Shown here: piece after piece, positions 33,344-42,524 of the stretch
How the letters are laid out: every line of letters begins with the position of its first letter
How positions within the stretch are numbered: position 1 is the first letter of the stretch
Source: Pseudomonadota bacterium
GTDB lineage: Bacteria; Pseudomonadota; Gammaproteobacteria; Pseudomonadales; Pseudomonadaceae
Assembly: GCA_023431055.1 (NCBI GenBank)
Contig: JAEYXX010000041.1
Coordinates: 1-42,524, forward strand
DNA: 42,524 bases
Direction of reading: 5' to 3'
Translations under genes and position numbers: made by a program
The notes under the pieces: model-generated
What the model saw: the letters and a program-made list of their open reading frames with translations, nothing else
What the model was told of the DNA's origin: nothing
Database searches by the model: none

Positions 33344-33366
33344 TAGCCCCCGGTGCAAAAGGGCTA
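33344..33366 (-). terminator. Hairpin at the end of the flavin monooxygenase gene
   Basis: On the minus strand TAGCCC and GGGCTA pair around an 11-base loop; the first three bases are the monooxygenase stop codon. There is no T-run after it. The GTAGCCC head recalls a REP arm, but the internal palindrome is missing. Confidence 0.35.
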
Positions 33367-34842
33367 CGCCAACTCCGCTTGCGCCTCTTCACGAGGCGCA
33401 GAGAATTCCAGGTAGTCGTCTTCCAGCTTGCCGTAGCGCAGCAGCGCCAGATCGAGCAGATAGTTCTGATGCAGCTTCCACGGCACCCGGTCGCCCTGCG
33501 CCGGCAACAGGTGTGCGGCGCGCTCGATATAGCCCGACTGCAGATCGAGAAAGGGCTCCGGGCGAACGTTGCCGCCCTTGTCACGTGGCGTCACCTGGTG
33601 CATGCCAATGCTGTCCAGATGATTGATCAGGCGGCAGAAGTATTCGCTGGAAAGATCGGCCTTGAGCGTCCAGCTGGCGTTGGTGTAGCCCATCACCACC
33701 GCCAGGTTGGGCAGGTCGCGCAGCATGATGCCGCGATAGCCCATGCTCTTCGGCGCCTCGAAGGGCACGCCATCGACCTGCACATCAATGCCGCCGAACA
33801 ACTGCAACTGCAGACCAGTGGCGCTGACGATCACATCGGCGCTCAGCTCTTCGCCACCCTTGAGCTGAACGCCCTGGGCAGTGAAAGATTCGATCTCGGC
33901 CGTGACCACTTGCGCCTTGCCCTGGCGCAGCACGCGGAACAGATCACCATCCGGCACCGCACAGACGCGCTGGTCCCAGGGCTTGTAGCGGGGGCTGAAG
34001 TGGCGCAGGTCGACTTCGCCCAGCTGGCGCCGCACCAGCCCCAGCAGTATCCGCCGCACCAGATTGGGAAAGCGCTTGGCCAGCTTGTAGAAGACCAGTT
34101 GCAGGGTGACGTTGCGCCCACGTGCCAGGCGATACACCCACTTCTCCGGCAATACCCGCCGCAGCGCATTGGACAGCGCATCACGCTGCGGCAGGTTGAT
34201 CACATAGCTGGGCGAACGCTGCAGCATGGTCACCTGCGCGGCGCGCTCGGCCAAGGCCGGTACCAGGGTCACCGCAGTGGCGCCACTGCCGATCACCAAC
34301 ACGCGTTTGCCGCTGTAGTCGAAGCCCTCGGGCCACAACTGCGGATGAATGAAGACACCCTGATAGTCCTCCCGCCCAGCGAACTCGGGCGTGTAGCCGG
34401 CCTCGTAGCGGTAGTAGCCGGTGCACATCATCAGGAACTGGCAGCTCATGCGCAGCGGCTCGCCGCCCTCGTCGCGCTGCACCCGCAACTGCCAGGTGGC
34501 GCTGGCGCTGCACCAATTGGCTTCGAGCACCCTGTGTCGATAGCGAATCAAGCGGTCGACGCCATGCTCGGCCGCTGTCTCCTGGATGTAACGGCGGATC
34601 GACGGACCATCGGCAATGGCCTGCGGATCGCTCCAGGGTTTGAAGTTGTAGCCGAGGGTGTACATGTCCGAGTCGGAACGAATGCCCGGATAACGAAACA
34701 GATCCCAGGTGCCGCCCATGGCCTCGCGCCCCTCGAGAATGGCGAAACGCTTGCCGGAGCACAGGCGCTTGAGATGGCAGGCTGCGCCGATACCGGACAG
34801 GCCGGCGCCAATGATCAGGACATCCAGATGTTCGACGGACAT
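33364..34842 (-). CDS. Flavin-containing monooxygenase (AlmA/EthA-like)
   Basis: FAD- and NADPH-binding monooxygenase of 492 residues. The FAD Rossmann motif is GAGLSG (12-17), followed by GGTWDLFRYPGIRSDSDMYT, typical of AlmA/EthA-type proteins. The Baeyer-Villiger fingerprint reads Tyr160-X-Gly162-X3-His166-X3-Trp170-Pro171 (Tyr in place of the usual Phe), then a second Rossmann motif GSGATA near 185-190. Possible substrates are long-chain alkanes or ketones; sequence alone does not decide. It is alone on its transcript, with a MITE-like element upstream. Confidence 0.88.
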   Translation of the reverse strand: MSVEHLDVLIIGAGLSGIGAACHLKRLCSGKRFAILEGREAMGGTWDLFRYPGIRSDSDMYTLGYNFKPWSDPQAIADGPSIRRYIQETAAEHGVDRLIRYRHRVLEANWCSASATWQLRVQRDEGGEPLRMSCQFLMMCTGYYRYEAGYTPEFAGREDYQGVFIHPQLWPEGFDYSGKRVLVIGSGATAVTLVPALAERAAQVTMLQRSPSYVINLPQRDALSNALRRVLPEKWVYRLARGRNVTLQLVFYKLAKRFPNLVRRILLGLVRRQLGEVDLRHFSPRYKPWDQRVCAVPDGDLFRVLRQGKAQVVTAEIESFTAQGVQLKGGEELSADVIVSATGLQLQLFGGIDVQVDGVPFEAPKSMGYRGIMLRDLPNLAVVMGYTNASWTLKADLSSEYFCRLINHLDSIGMHQVTPRDKGGNVRPEPFLDLQSGYIERAAHLLPAQGDRVPWKLHQNYLLDLALLRYGKLEDDYLEFSAPREEAQAELA

Positions 34843-34881
34843 GCCTCAGCCTCGCTTGCCTGGGGACAATGAGCATCACCT

Positions 34882-35058
34882 TAGCAGGCCGTTGAAAAAC
34901 GTAGGCGAGGCAGCCAATGCAATACCGATGGCGGCCCCGCAAAAACAGGCGAAAAAGCGGAGTTTACGAGCTGTAAATGAGCATTTTGATCGGACTCGCG
35001 CACGAGCCTGTTTTTAACGCAGCAGTGGCAACGCAGATAGTTTTTCAACAGCCTGCTA
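34882..35058. mobile_element. MITE-like element with 19-bp terminal inverted repeats
   Basis: 34882-34900 (TAGCAGGCCGTTGAAAAAC) and the reverse complement of 35040-35058 (TAGCAGGCTGTTGAAAAAC) match at 18 of 19 bases. The 177-base body has no ORF; it is AT-richer in its middle than the surrounding sequence. Outermost TA dinucleotides on both ends could be a TA target duplication. It sits between the divergent monooxygenase and MCE transporter genes, so it may affect their promoters. No transposase is present in the window. Confidence 0.72.
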
Positions 35059-35174
35059 GTCCATGCAACTGTCATCCGATCTTTGCCGGCGCCTGACCCT
35101 GATTCGCCGCACCATTCACATCTGCTGACTGTCTTGACTGGCTTGAGGCGCCCGTGCAGCGCTAAGCTGTGGCG

Positions 35175-36314
35175 ATGACCACTCCCTACCTGACCTCGCA
35201 GCAGACCAGCAGCACGGACGCCGCCAGCGGCCTGCGGCTGGGTGGCGACTGGACATTGGCCCACTACGGCCAGCTCGAACCCCAGGTGCTGGCCCTGCGT
35301 GAACGCCTGCACGGCAAGGAAAGCGTCGATCTCGGCGACCTGGCCGCGCTGGACACCGCTGGCGCGGCGCTGCTGGTGGAGCTGTTCGGCAGTGAGCGCC
35401 TGCGCCAGCTGATCCAGCAGGCCGAACTCGACGAACGACGCCGCGCCCTGCTGCTGACAGTGGCCGATGCCATGGCAGGCAGCGCCCCGGCGCAGGCCGC
35501 ATCAGAGCCTTCGGTACTGCGAGAAGTGCTTGGCCACATCGGCGAAGTGGTCGAAGGCATGTGGCATCAGGGTCGTGCACTGCTCGGTTTCATGGGCCTG
35601 ACCCTGGCCAGCATGTTGGCGATCCTGATTCGGCCGATGCGCTGGCGCCTCACCTCGCTGGCGGCACACCTGGAACAGTGCGGGCTCAACGCCGTGCCCA
35701 TCGTCGCCCTGCTGACCTTTCTGGTGGGTGCCGTGGTGGCTTTTCTCGGCGCCACCATCCTTGCCGACTTCGGCGCCACCATCTACACGGTGAATCTGGT
35801 GGCCTTCTCATTCCTGCGCGAGTTTGGCGTACTGCTAACCGCAATCCTGATGGCAGGGCGTACGGCTAGCGCCTTCACCGCGCAGATCGGCTCGATGAAG
35901 GCCAACGAGGAAATCGACGCCATCCGCACCCTTGGCCTAAGCCCCATTGAGCTGCTGGTGCTGCCGCGTGTGTTCGCCATGCTCATCGCGCTGCCGATCC
36001 TGACCTTCATCGCCATGCTCAGCGGCATAGTCGGCGGCGGTTTGGTCTGCGCCGTGTCGCTGGACATTCCGCTGACGATGTATCTGTCGATCCTGCAGGA
36101 CAGCGACCTGCTGCGGCACTTTCTGGTCGGCTTGCTCAAGGCGCCGATCTTCGCCTTCCTGATCGCCCTGATCGGCTGCCTGGAAGGCTTCAAGGTCAGC
36201 GGCAGCGCGCAGTCGGTGGGCGAACACACCACCTCGGCAGTGGTGCAGTCGATCTTCGTGGTCATCCTGCTCGACGCCCTGGCCGCGCTGTTCCTGATGG
36301 AGATGGGCTGGTGA
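35175..36314 (+). CDS. STAS-MlaE fusion, permease of an MCE-type lipid ABC transporter
   Basis: Protein of 379 residues. Residues 1 to about 105 form a STAS-like domain (SVDLGDLAALDTAGAALLVE), the role played by separate MlaB in the Mla system. Residues about 135-378 are an MlaE permease with five or six membrane segments (VALLTFLVGAVVAFLGATIL, FLREFGVLLTAILMAGRTAS, IGSMKANEEIDAIRTLGLSP). A GTG two codons upstream is an alternative start. It overlaps the ATPase gene by four bases (GTGA). It should work with the next three genes to move phospholipid or another lipid across the envelope. Confidence 0.9.
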   Translation: MTTPYLTSQQTSSTDAASGLRLGGDWTLAHYGQLEPQVLALRERLHGKESVDLGDLAALDTAGAALLVELFGSERLRQLIQQAELDERRRALLLTVADAMAGSAPAQAASEPSVLREVLGHIGEVVEGMWHQGRALLGFMGLTLASMLAILIRPMRWRLTSLAAHLEQCGLNAVPIVALLTFLVGAVVAFLGATILADFGATIYTVNLVAFSFLREFGVLLTAILMAGRTASAFTAQIGSMKANEEIDAIRTLGLSPIELLVLPRVFAMLIALPILTFIAMLSGIVGGGLVCAVSLDIPLTMYLSILQDSDLLRHFLVGLLKAPIFAFLIALIGCLEGFKVSGSAQSVGEHTTSAVVQSIFVVILLDALAALFLMEMGW

Positions 36315-37096
36315 GCCGGGACAAGATCATCGAGGTACGCGGCCTGAGCAACCGTTTCGGCAGCCAGGTGGTGCACGAGCATCTGGATTTCGACCTCTAT
36401 CGCGGCGAGATACTGGGCGTGGTAGGCGGCTCGGGCACCGGCAAGTCGGTGCTGCTGCGCAGCATCGTCGGCTTGCGCCAGCCCAACGCCGGCACGGTGC
36501 GGGTGTTCGGTGAAGAGTTGCTGAGCCTGTCGGCCGAGCGCCGCTCGCAGCTGGAGCGGCGCTTCGGCGTGCTCTATCAGCGCGGCGCGCTGTTCTCCTC
36601 GCTGACGGTCAGCGAGAACATCGCCCTGCCGCTGATCGAGCATGCCGGCTTGTCGCGCGCCGCCGCCGAGCGCCTGGCGCGAGTCAAGATCGCCCTGGCC
36701 GGCTTGCCGCAGGATGCCGCAGGCAAGTATCCCGCCTCGCTGTCCGGCGGTATGGTCAAACGCGCCGCCCTGGCCCGCGCCCTGGCGCTCGACCCGGAGA
36801 TCCTGTTTCTCGACGAGCCCACCGCCGGCCTCGACCCGATTGGCGCGGCGGCCTTCGACCAATTGATCCGCACCCTCAGTAACAGCCTGGGTCTGAGTGT
36901 ATTTCTGGTCACTCACGACCTGGACACGCTCTACAGCATCTGCGACCGGGTCGCGGTGCTGGCGCAGAAGAAGGTGCTGGTGGCCGACCGCCTGGATGTG
37001 GTGGCCGCCACCGACGACGCCTGGATTCAGGACTATTTTCACGGCCCGCGTGGACGCGCGGCTGCACAGGCCGCCGCAGCGGCAGGGAGTCGATGA
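36311..37096 (+). CDS. MlaF-like ATPase of the MCE transporter
   Basis: ABC ATPase of 261 residues with Walker A GGSGTGKS (39-46), Q-loop region VLYQRGALFSSLTV, signature LSGGMVKRAALARAL, Walker B ILFLDEPTAGLDP and switch His in LVTHDLD. It starts at GTG overlapping the permease stop. The Ala-rich C-terminus (GRAAAQAAAAAGSR) is low complexity. It energises the STAS-MlaE permease from the cytoplasm. Confidence 0.93.
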   Translation: MSRDKIIEVRGLSNRFGSQVVHEHLDFDLYRGEILGVVGGSGTGKSVLLRSIVGLRQPNAGTVRVFGEELLSLSAERRSQLERRFGVLYQRGALFSSLTVSENIALPLIEHAGLSRAAAERLARVKIALAGLPQDAAGKYPASLSGGMVKRAALARALALDPEILFLDEPTAGLDPIGAAAFDQLIRTLSNSLGLSVFLVTHDLDTLYSICDRVAVLAQKKVLVADRLDVVAATDDAWIQDYFHGPRGRAAAQAAAAAGSR

Positions 37097-38014
37097 ATGG
37101 AACCCAGAGCCCATCATGTACTGATTGGCCTGTTCACTGTGCTCACGGTTGGCGCCGCACTGCTGTTCGGCCTGTGGCTGAACAAGGCCGGTGCCGATCG
37201 CGCCTTCACCGATTACGAGGTGATCTTCAACGAGGCGGTCAGCGGCCTCTCGCAGGGCAGCGCGGTGCAGTACAGCGGGATCAAGGTCGGCGACGTGATC
37301 AGCCTCGGCCTAGACCCGGACGACCCGCGCACGGTGCGCGCGCGCATCCGCATCGTCGGCAACACACCGATCAAGGAGGACACCCGCGCCCGCCTGTCGA
37401 TCACCGGCATCACCGGCCTGGCGGTGATCCAGCTGTATAGCGGCAGCCCGGAAAGCCCGCCGCTCAAGGGCAAGGATGGTCAGCCGGGAATCATCGTCGC
37501 CGACCGCTCGCCGCTGTCGCGGCTGATGGCCAATGGCGAGGATCTGGTGAGCAGCGTCACGCGCCTGCTCAACCGCGCCAACAATCTGCTCTCGCGGGAG
37601 AACGCAGAACGCGTGGCGCGCACCCTGGAGAACCTCGAACAGGCCACCGCCGGCATCGCTGGCCAGCGTGACGAATTGAGTGAAGCGCTGCGCCAGACCA
37701 GCGCCGCCACCCGCGAAGCCGCCGCGCTGATGAAGAACGCCAATCAACTGCTCGACAGCCAGGGCAGCCAGGTGCTGGAAAGCGCCGAGCGCCTGATGGT
37801 ATCGCTGGAGCGCAGCAGCCAGACCATCGAACAGTTGTTGCAGGAAAATCGCGGCGCGCTGGACAGCGGCATGCAGGGCCTGGGCGATCTCGGTCCGACG
37901 ATCAGCGAACTGCGCGAAACCCTCGGCGCCCTGCGCGGCTTCTCCCGTCGCCTGGAACAGGACCCCAGCGGTTACCTGCTGCGCAGCGACAGCATCAAGG
38001 AGTTCCAACCATGA
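37097..38014 (+). CDS. MlaD-like MCE domain protein
   Basis: Substrate-binding MCE protein of 305 residues anchored in the inner membrane by one N-terminal segment (about 8-29, VLIGLFTVLTVGAALLFGLW). One MCE domain (about 40-118, NEAVSGLSQGSAVQYSGIKV) is followed by a long helical region (about 155-280) rich in Leu, Glu, Gln and Ala that could form a coiled-coil tube across the periplasm. It abuts the ATPase stop (TGAATG) and overlaps the lipoprotein gene by four bases. Confidence 0.93.
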   Translation: MEPRAHHVLIGLFTVLTVGAALLFGLWLNKAGADRAFTDYEVIFNEAVSGLSQGSAVQYSGIKVGDVISLGLDPDDPRTVRARIRIVGNTPIKEDTRARLSITGITGLAVIQLYSGSPESPPLKGKDGQPGIIVADRSPLSRLMANGEDLVSSVTRLLNRANNLLSRENAERVARTLENLEQATAGIAGQRDELSEALRQTSAATREAAALMKNANQLLDSQGSQVLESAERLMVSLERSSQTIEQLLQENRGALDSGMQGLGDLGPTISELRETLGALRGFSRRLEQDPSGYLLRSDSIKEFQP

Positions 38015-38607
38015 AGCGTCTCACCCTGTTGCTGGCGACCGCCCTGCTCGGCGCCTGTTCGATACTGCCGCAAAGCGAACCGCTGGATATCTACCTACTG
38101 CCAGCTGCGCAACTGCCGAAACAGACGCAAGGCGTCGACTGGTCGCTGCGGGTGAACAGCCCGGTCAGCAACCAGCTGCTCGACGGTACGCGCATCGTCG
38201 TGCTGCCCGAGCCAGGGCGAGTCAACACCTACCAGGGCGTACGCTGGAGCGAGCGAACGCCACAACTGTTGCGTGGCCGCCTGCTCGACGCCTTTCAGGA
38301 TGACGGCCGAATTCAGGCCCTGAGCAACGAGGAGCAGCGCCTGCAAGCCGATCTGGAACTGGTCAGCGACCTGCGCAGCTTCCATAGCGAATATCGCGAC
38401 GGCATCCCGCACGCGCTGATCCGCCTCGACGTCAACCTGGTGGATACCCGCAGCCAGCAGATCATCGCCAGCCGCCGCTTCAGCGTCAGCCGACCGGCCA
38501 GTAACACCGAGATTGCCTCGGTGGTGGCGGTTTTCGGCCAGGCCGCAGATCAGTTGGCGCGTGAGCTGGTGGACTGGACGCTGGCCGAAGGGCAGCGCAG
38601 CCGCTGA
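38011..38607 (+). CDS. ABC-type transport auxiliary lipoprotein (PqiC-like)
   Basis: Lipoprotein of 198 residues with a lipobox LLGAC (lipidated Cys16) after a short signal. The rest fits the PqiC/ABC-type transport auxiliary component family (LDIYLLPAAQLP; YQGVRWSERTPQLLRGRLLD; IIASRRFSVSRP). It probably sits at the outer membrane and caps or receives the MCE tube, as PqiC does for PqiB. There is no sorting-avoidance Asp at position +2 (Ser), consistent with outer-membrane targeting. It is the last gene of the unit. Confidence 0.88.
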   Translation: MKRLTLLLATALLGACSILPQSEPLDIYLLPAAQLPKQTQGVDWSLRVNSPVSNQLLDGTRIVVLPEPGRVNTYQGVRWSERTPQLLRGRLLDAFQDDGRIQALSNEEQRLQADLELVSDLRSFHSEYRDGIPHALIRLDVNLVDTRSQQIIASRRFSVSRPASNTEIASVVAVFGQAADQLARELVDWTLAEGQRSR

Positions 38608-38646
38608 TTGACGGGTGCACAAGGCTGCGCCCTGTCACCCTGCCCC

Positions 38647-38668
38647 GTGGGAGGCGCTTTAGCGGCGA
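38647..38668 (+). repeat. Single REP (family v) after the MCE operon
   Basis: GTGGGAGGCGCTTTAGCGGC at 38647-38666 continues GA and matches the Pseudomonas REP consensus. A degenerate partner may be the TCGCGGCTACG stretch at 38685-38695. It lies in the 154-base gap between the convergent MCE lipoprotein and recQ genes. Confidence 0.75.
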
Positions 38669-38761
38669 CAGGCGCCTCAGAAGCGTCGCGGCTACGACTG
38701 CATGGATGCAGGAGGTAAGGCGATAACCGAAAGCAGCTCCCTCAGGATTTGCGCACTCTGG

Positions 38762-40684
<1,923 letters not shown>

Positions 40685-40735
40685 GCGCTGTCACTCCGTT
40701 GACCGCTGAATGGTCTTTGACCATAACGCGGTTGC

Positions 40736-40789
40736 GTAGGGTGCGCCATGTGCGCCGCAAATAAACAAGGTGCGCACGGTGCACCCTAC
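40736..40789. repeat. REP pair (family iii, GTAGGGTGCGCC)
   Basis: 40736-40756 (GTAGGGTGCGCCATGTGCGC...) faces 40769-40789 (GGTGCGCACGGTGCACCCTA...). It has the same GTAG head and small internal palindrome as families i and ii but a different stem. It lies 51 bases upstream of recQ. Confidence 0.82.
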
Positions 40790-40801
40790 GGCCCGAGTCT
40801 C

Positions 40802-40854
40802 GTAGGGCGGGTGCAACCCGCCGCTCCGGCCATGGCGGGTTTCACCCGCCCTAC
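40802..40854. repeat. REP pair (family ii) between recQ and pckA
   Basis: 40802-40822 (GTAGGGCGGGTGCAACCCGC...) faces 40834-40854 (GGCGGGTTTCACCCGCCCTA...). It follows the family iii pair after 12 bases, making a tandem of two unlike pairs in one gap. Confidence 0.88.
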
Positions 40855-40893
40855 GCCTGCTGCTTTTGCTCTTGCCTGCCGCCTGCCGCCTAA

Positions 40894-40923
40894 AAAAGAA
40901 ACCGCCCGAAGGCGGTTTCTTTT
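40894..40923 (-). terminator. Rho-independent terminator of pckA
   Basis: AAAAGAAACCGCC and GGCGGTTTCTTTT form a 13-bp stem closed by a TTCG loop on the minus strand, with a T-run (CTTTTTTA) after it. It lies 13 bases after the pckA stop. The symmetric A/T flanks may allow activity in both directions. Confidence 0.92.
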
Positions 40924-40935
40924 GCCCTGCCCGGC

Positions 40936-42477
40936 TTACAGCTGCGGGCCGGCGTTCTTGATCGCCTCGCTGACATCGAACTTGGCGAAGTTGTCGATAA
41001 ACAGTTTGGCCAGGCCCTTGGCGGCTTCGTCGTAGGCGTTCTTGTCAGCCCAGGTGTTGCGCGGGTTGAGCAGGGTGGTCTCGACGCCCGGAACGGCCTT
41101 GGGCACATCCAGGTTGATGATCGGCAGGTGCTCGGTCTCGGCACCGATCAGCGCACCGCTCTGGATAGCGGCGATCACGCCACGGGTGGTGGGGATGTTG
41201 AAACGCTTGCCGACGCCGTAGCCACCGCCGGTCCAGCCGGTGTTGACCAGGTAGACCTTGGAGCCGAAGGCGTTGATGCGCTTGATCAGCAGCTCGGCGT
41301 AGACACCCGCCGGACGCGGGAAGAACGGCGCGCCGAAGCAGGTGGAGAAGGTCGACTTGATGCCGCCGCCCGAACCCATTTCGGTGGAACCGACCAGCGC
41401 GGTGTAGCCGGACAGGAAGTGGTAGGCCGCCTGCTCGTTGTTGAGGATCGACACCGGCGGCAGCACGCCAGTCAGGTCGCAGGTCAGGAAGATCACGGCA
41501 TTCGGCTCGCCGCCCAGGTTCTTCTCGCTACGCTTTTCGACGTACTCCAGCGGGTAGGCCGCGCGGCTGTTCTGGGTCAGGCTGTCGTCGGCGTAATCGG
41601 GGGTGCGCTGCTCGTCGAGTACGACGTTTTCCAGCACGGTGCCGAACTGGATGGCTTTCCAGATCACCGGCTCGTTCTTCTCGGACAGGTCGATGCACTT
41701 GGCGTAGCAGCCGCCTTCGATGTTGAACACCACGCCCTCGCCCCAGCCGTGCTCGTCGTCACCGATCAGGTAACGCGACTCGTCGGCGGACAGGGTGGTC
41801 TTGCCGGTGCCGGACAGGCCGAAGAACAGGGTCACGTCGCCGTCTTCGCCGATGTTGGCAGCACAGTGCATCGGCAGCACGTCTTTTTCCGGCAGCAGGA
41901 AGTTCTGCACGGAGAACATGGCCTTCTTCATTTCACCGGCATAACGCATGCCGGCGATCAGCACTTTCCGGGCGGCGAAGTTGATGATCACGCAGCCGTC
42001 GGAGTTGGTGCCATCACGCTCCGGCACGCACTCGAAGTTGGCGACATTGAGGATCTGCCACTCGGCCTTGCCGGCCGGGTTGTAGGCTTCGGGGTTGATG
42101 AACAGCTGACGACCGAACAGGTTCTGCCAGGCGGTGGCGGTGGTCATCTTCACCGGCAGGTAGTGCGCTTCGGCAGAACCTACGTGAACGTGGGATACGA
42201 AGTGATCCTGAGCCTTGTTGAAAGCCTCGACGCGCTCCCACAGGGCATCGAACTTGTCGGCCGGGAACGGACGGTTGATCGCGCCCCAGGCGATCTGCGC
42301 CTCGGTGCTCGGCTCCTGAACGATGAAGCGGTCGGCCGGCGAGCGGCCAGTGCGATGACCGGTACGAACGACCAGCGCGCCGTTGGCGGCCAGTTCCCCT
42401 TCACCACGGCGAATGGCTTCTTCGACCAGTTGCGCGGCGCTGATGTCGGTGTACACGGCGTTGTTGGCTTGCGTCAT
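40936..42477 (-). CDS. pckA: Phosphoenolpyruvate carboxykinase (ATP)
   Basis: Converts oxaloacetate + ATP to phosphoenolpyruvate + CO2, the entry to gluconeogenesis. The 513-residue protein has RTGRSP (42-47), the P-loop GLSGTGKTT (220-228), the metal/oxaloacetate region around GDDEHGWG, and [14 protein letters not shown]. The ATG at 42477 is preceded by a GGGGA stretch. 47 bases of leader remain before the window edge, so the promoter is not in view. It is probably monocistronic given its own terminator. Confidence 0.98.
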   Translation of the reverse strand: MTQANNAVYTDISAAQLVEEAIRRGEGELAANGALVVRTGHRTGRSPADRFIVQEPSTEAQIAWGAINRPFPADKFDALWERVEAFNKAQDHFVSHVHVGSAEAHYLPVKMTTATAWQNLFGRQLFINPEAYNPAGKAEWQILNVANFECVPERDGTNSDGCVIINFAARKVLIAGMRYAGEMKKAMFSVQNFLLPEKDVLPMHCAANIGEDGDVTLFFGLSGTGKTTLSADESRYLIGDDEHGWGEGVVFNIEGGCYAKCIDLSEKNEPVIWKAIQFGTVLENVVLDEQRTPDYADDSLTQNSRAAYPLEYVEKRSEKNLGGEPNAVIFLTCDLTGVLPPVSILNNEQAAYHFLSGYTALVGSTEMGSGGGIKSTFSTCFGAPFFPRPAGVYAELLIKRINAFGSKVYLVNTGWTGGGYGVGKRFNIPTTRGVIAAIQSGALIGAETEHLPIINLDVPKAVPGVETTLLNPRNTWADKNAYDEAAKGLAKLFIDNFAKFDVSEAIKNAGPQL

Positions 42478-42524
42478 GAGGGTCCCCGTCGGCCGCTGGC
42501 CGAGTCTTCCGAACGTTGTGTAGT

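Overview
The window is a gene-dense, high-GC stretch of a Pseudomonas-type gammaproteobacterial chromosome. The chemosensory block pilG-pilH-pilI-pilJ next to gshB, tonB3, algH, ruvX and pyrR-pyrB-pyrC', together with fabY (the Pseudomonas-type initiating ketoacyl synthase), is a strong Pseudomonas signature. An NAD-linked fds formate dehydrogenase and many GTAG-headed REP pairs suggest the P. mendocina/oleovorans (Ectopseudomonas) group, but that finer placement is inference. No phage, plasmid, CRISPR, rRNA or tRNA was seen.

Layout. 1-3515 (minus): pilus chemosensory genes, with pilJ cut by the left edge. 3757-9770 (plus): gshB, tonB3, algH-ruvX, pyrR-pyrB-pyrC'. 10028-11935: fabY, convergent with cysQ-nudE (minus). 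13495-14644: a HAD nucleotidase converging on a BON/LysM protein. 14732-20937 (minus): an NAD-dependent molybdenum formate dehydrogenase unit fdsG-fdsB-fdsA-fdsD-fdhD, divergent from a ModE-type regulator with a periplasmic-binding-protein-like domain (21136-22224). 22336-24580: a small secreted glycine-zipper protein and two membrane proteins of unknown function. 24623-29433 (minus): thioesterase, iron alcohol dehydrogenase, acyl-CoA dehydrogenase and 3-hydroxyacyl-CoA dehydrogenase, divergent from a LysR regulator. 30606-34842 (minus): an NTP/NDP-translocase-like membrane protein, a Tat-exported aldo/keto reductase, a 55-residue orphan ORF with its own terminator, and an AlmA/EthA-like flavin monooxygenase. 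35175-38607 (plus): a four-gene MCE lipid transporter (STAS-MlaE fusion, MlaF-like, MlaD-like, lipoprotein). 38762-42477 (minus): recQ and pckA.

The most distinctive feature is intergenic. At least five sequence families of short REP-type palindromes, four with a GTAG-type head and usually paired head-out, fill the gaps between genes. In several cases the TAG of the head is also the stop codon of the neighbouring gene. There is also one MITE-like element with 19-bp terminal inverted repeats. No transposase or RAYT gene is present, so these elements would be mobilised in trans. I found no clear new defence or biosynthetic system. The best candidates for undescribed biology are the stop-codon REPs, the 55-residue ORF, the MCE system without a periplasmic shuttle, and the predicted operator of the formate dehydrogenase regulator.
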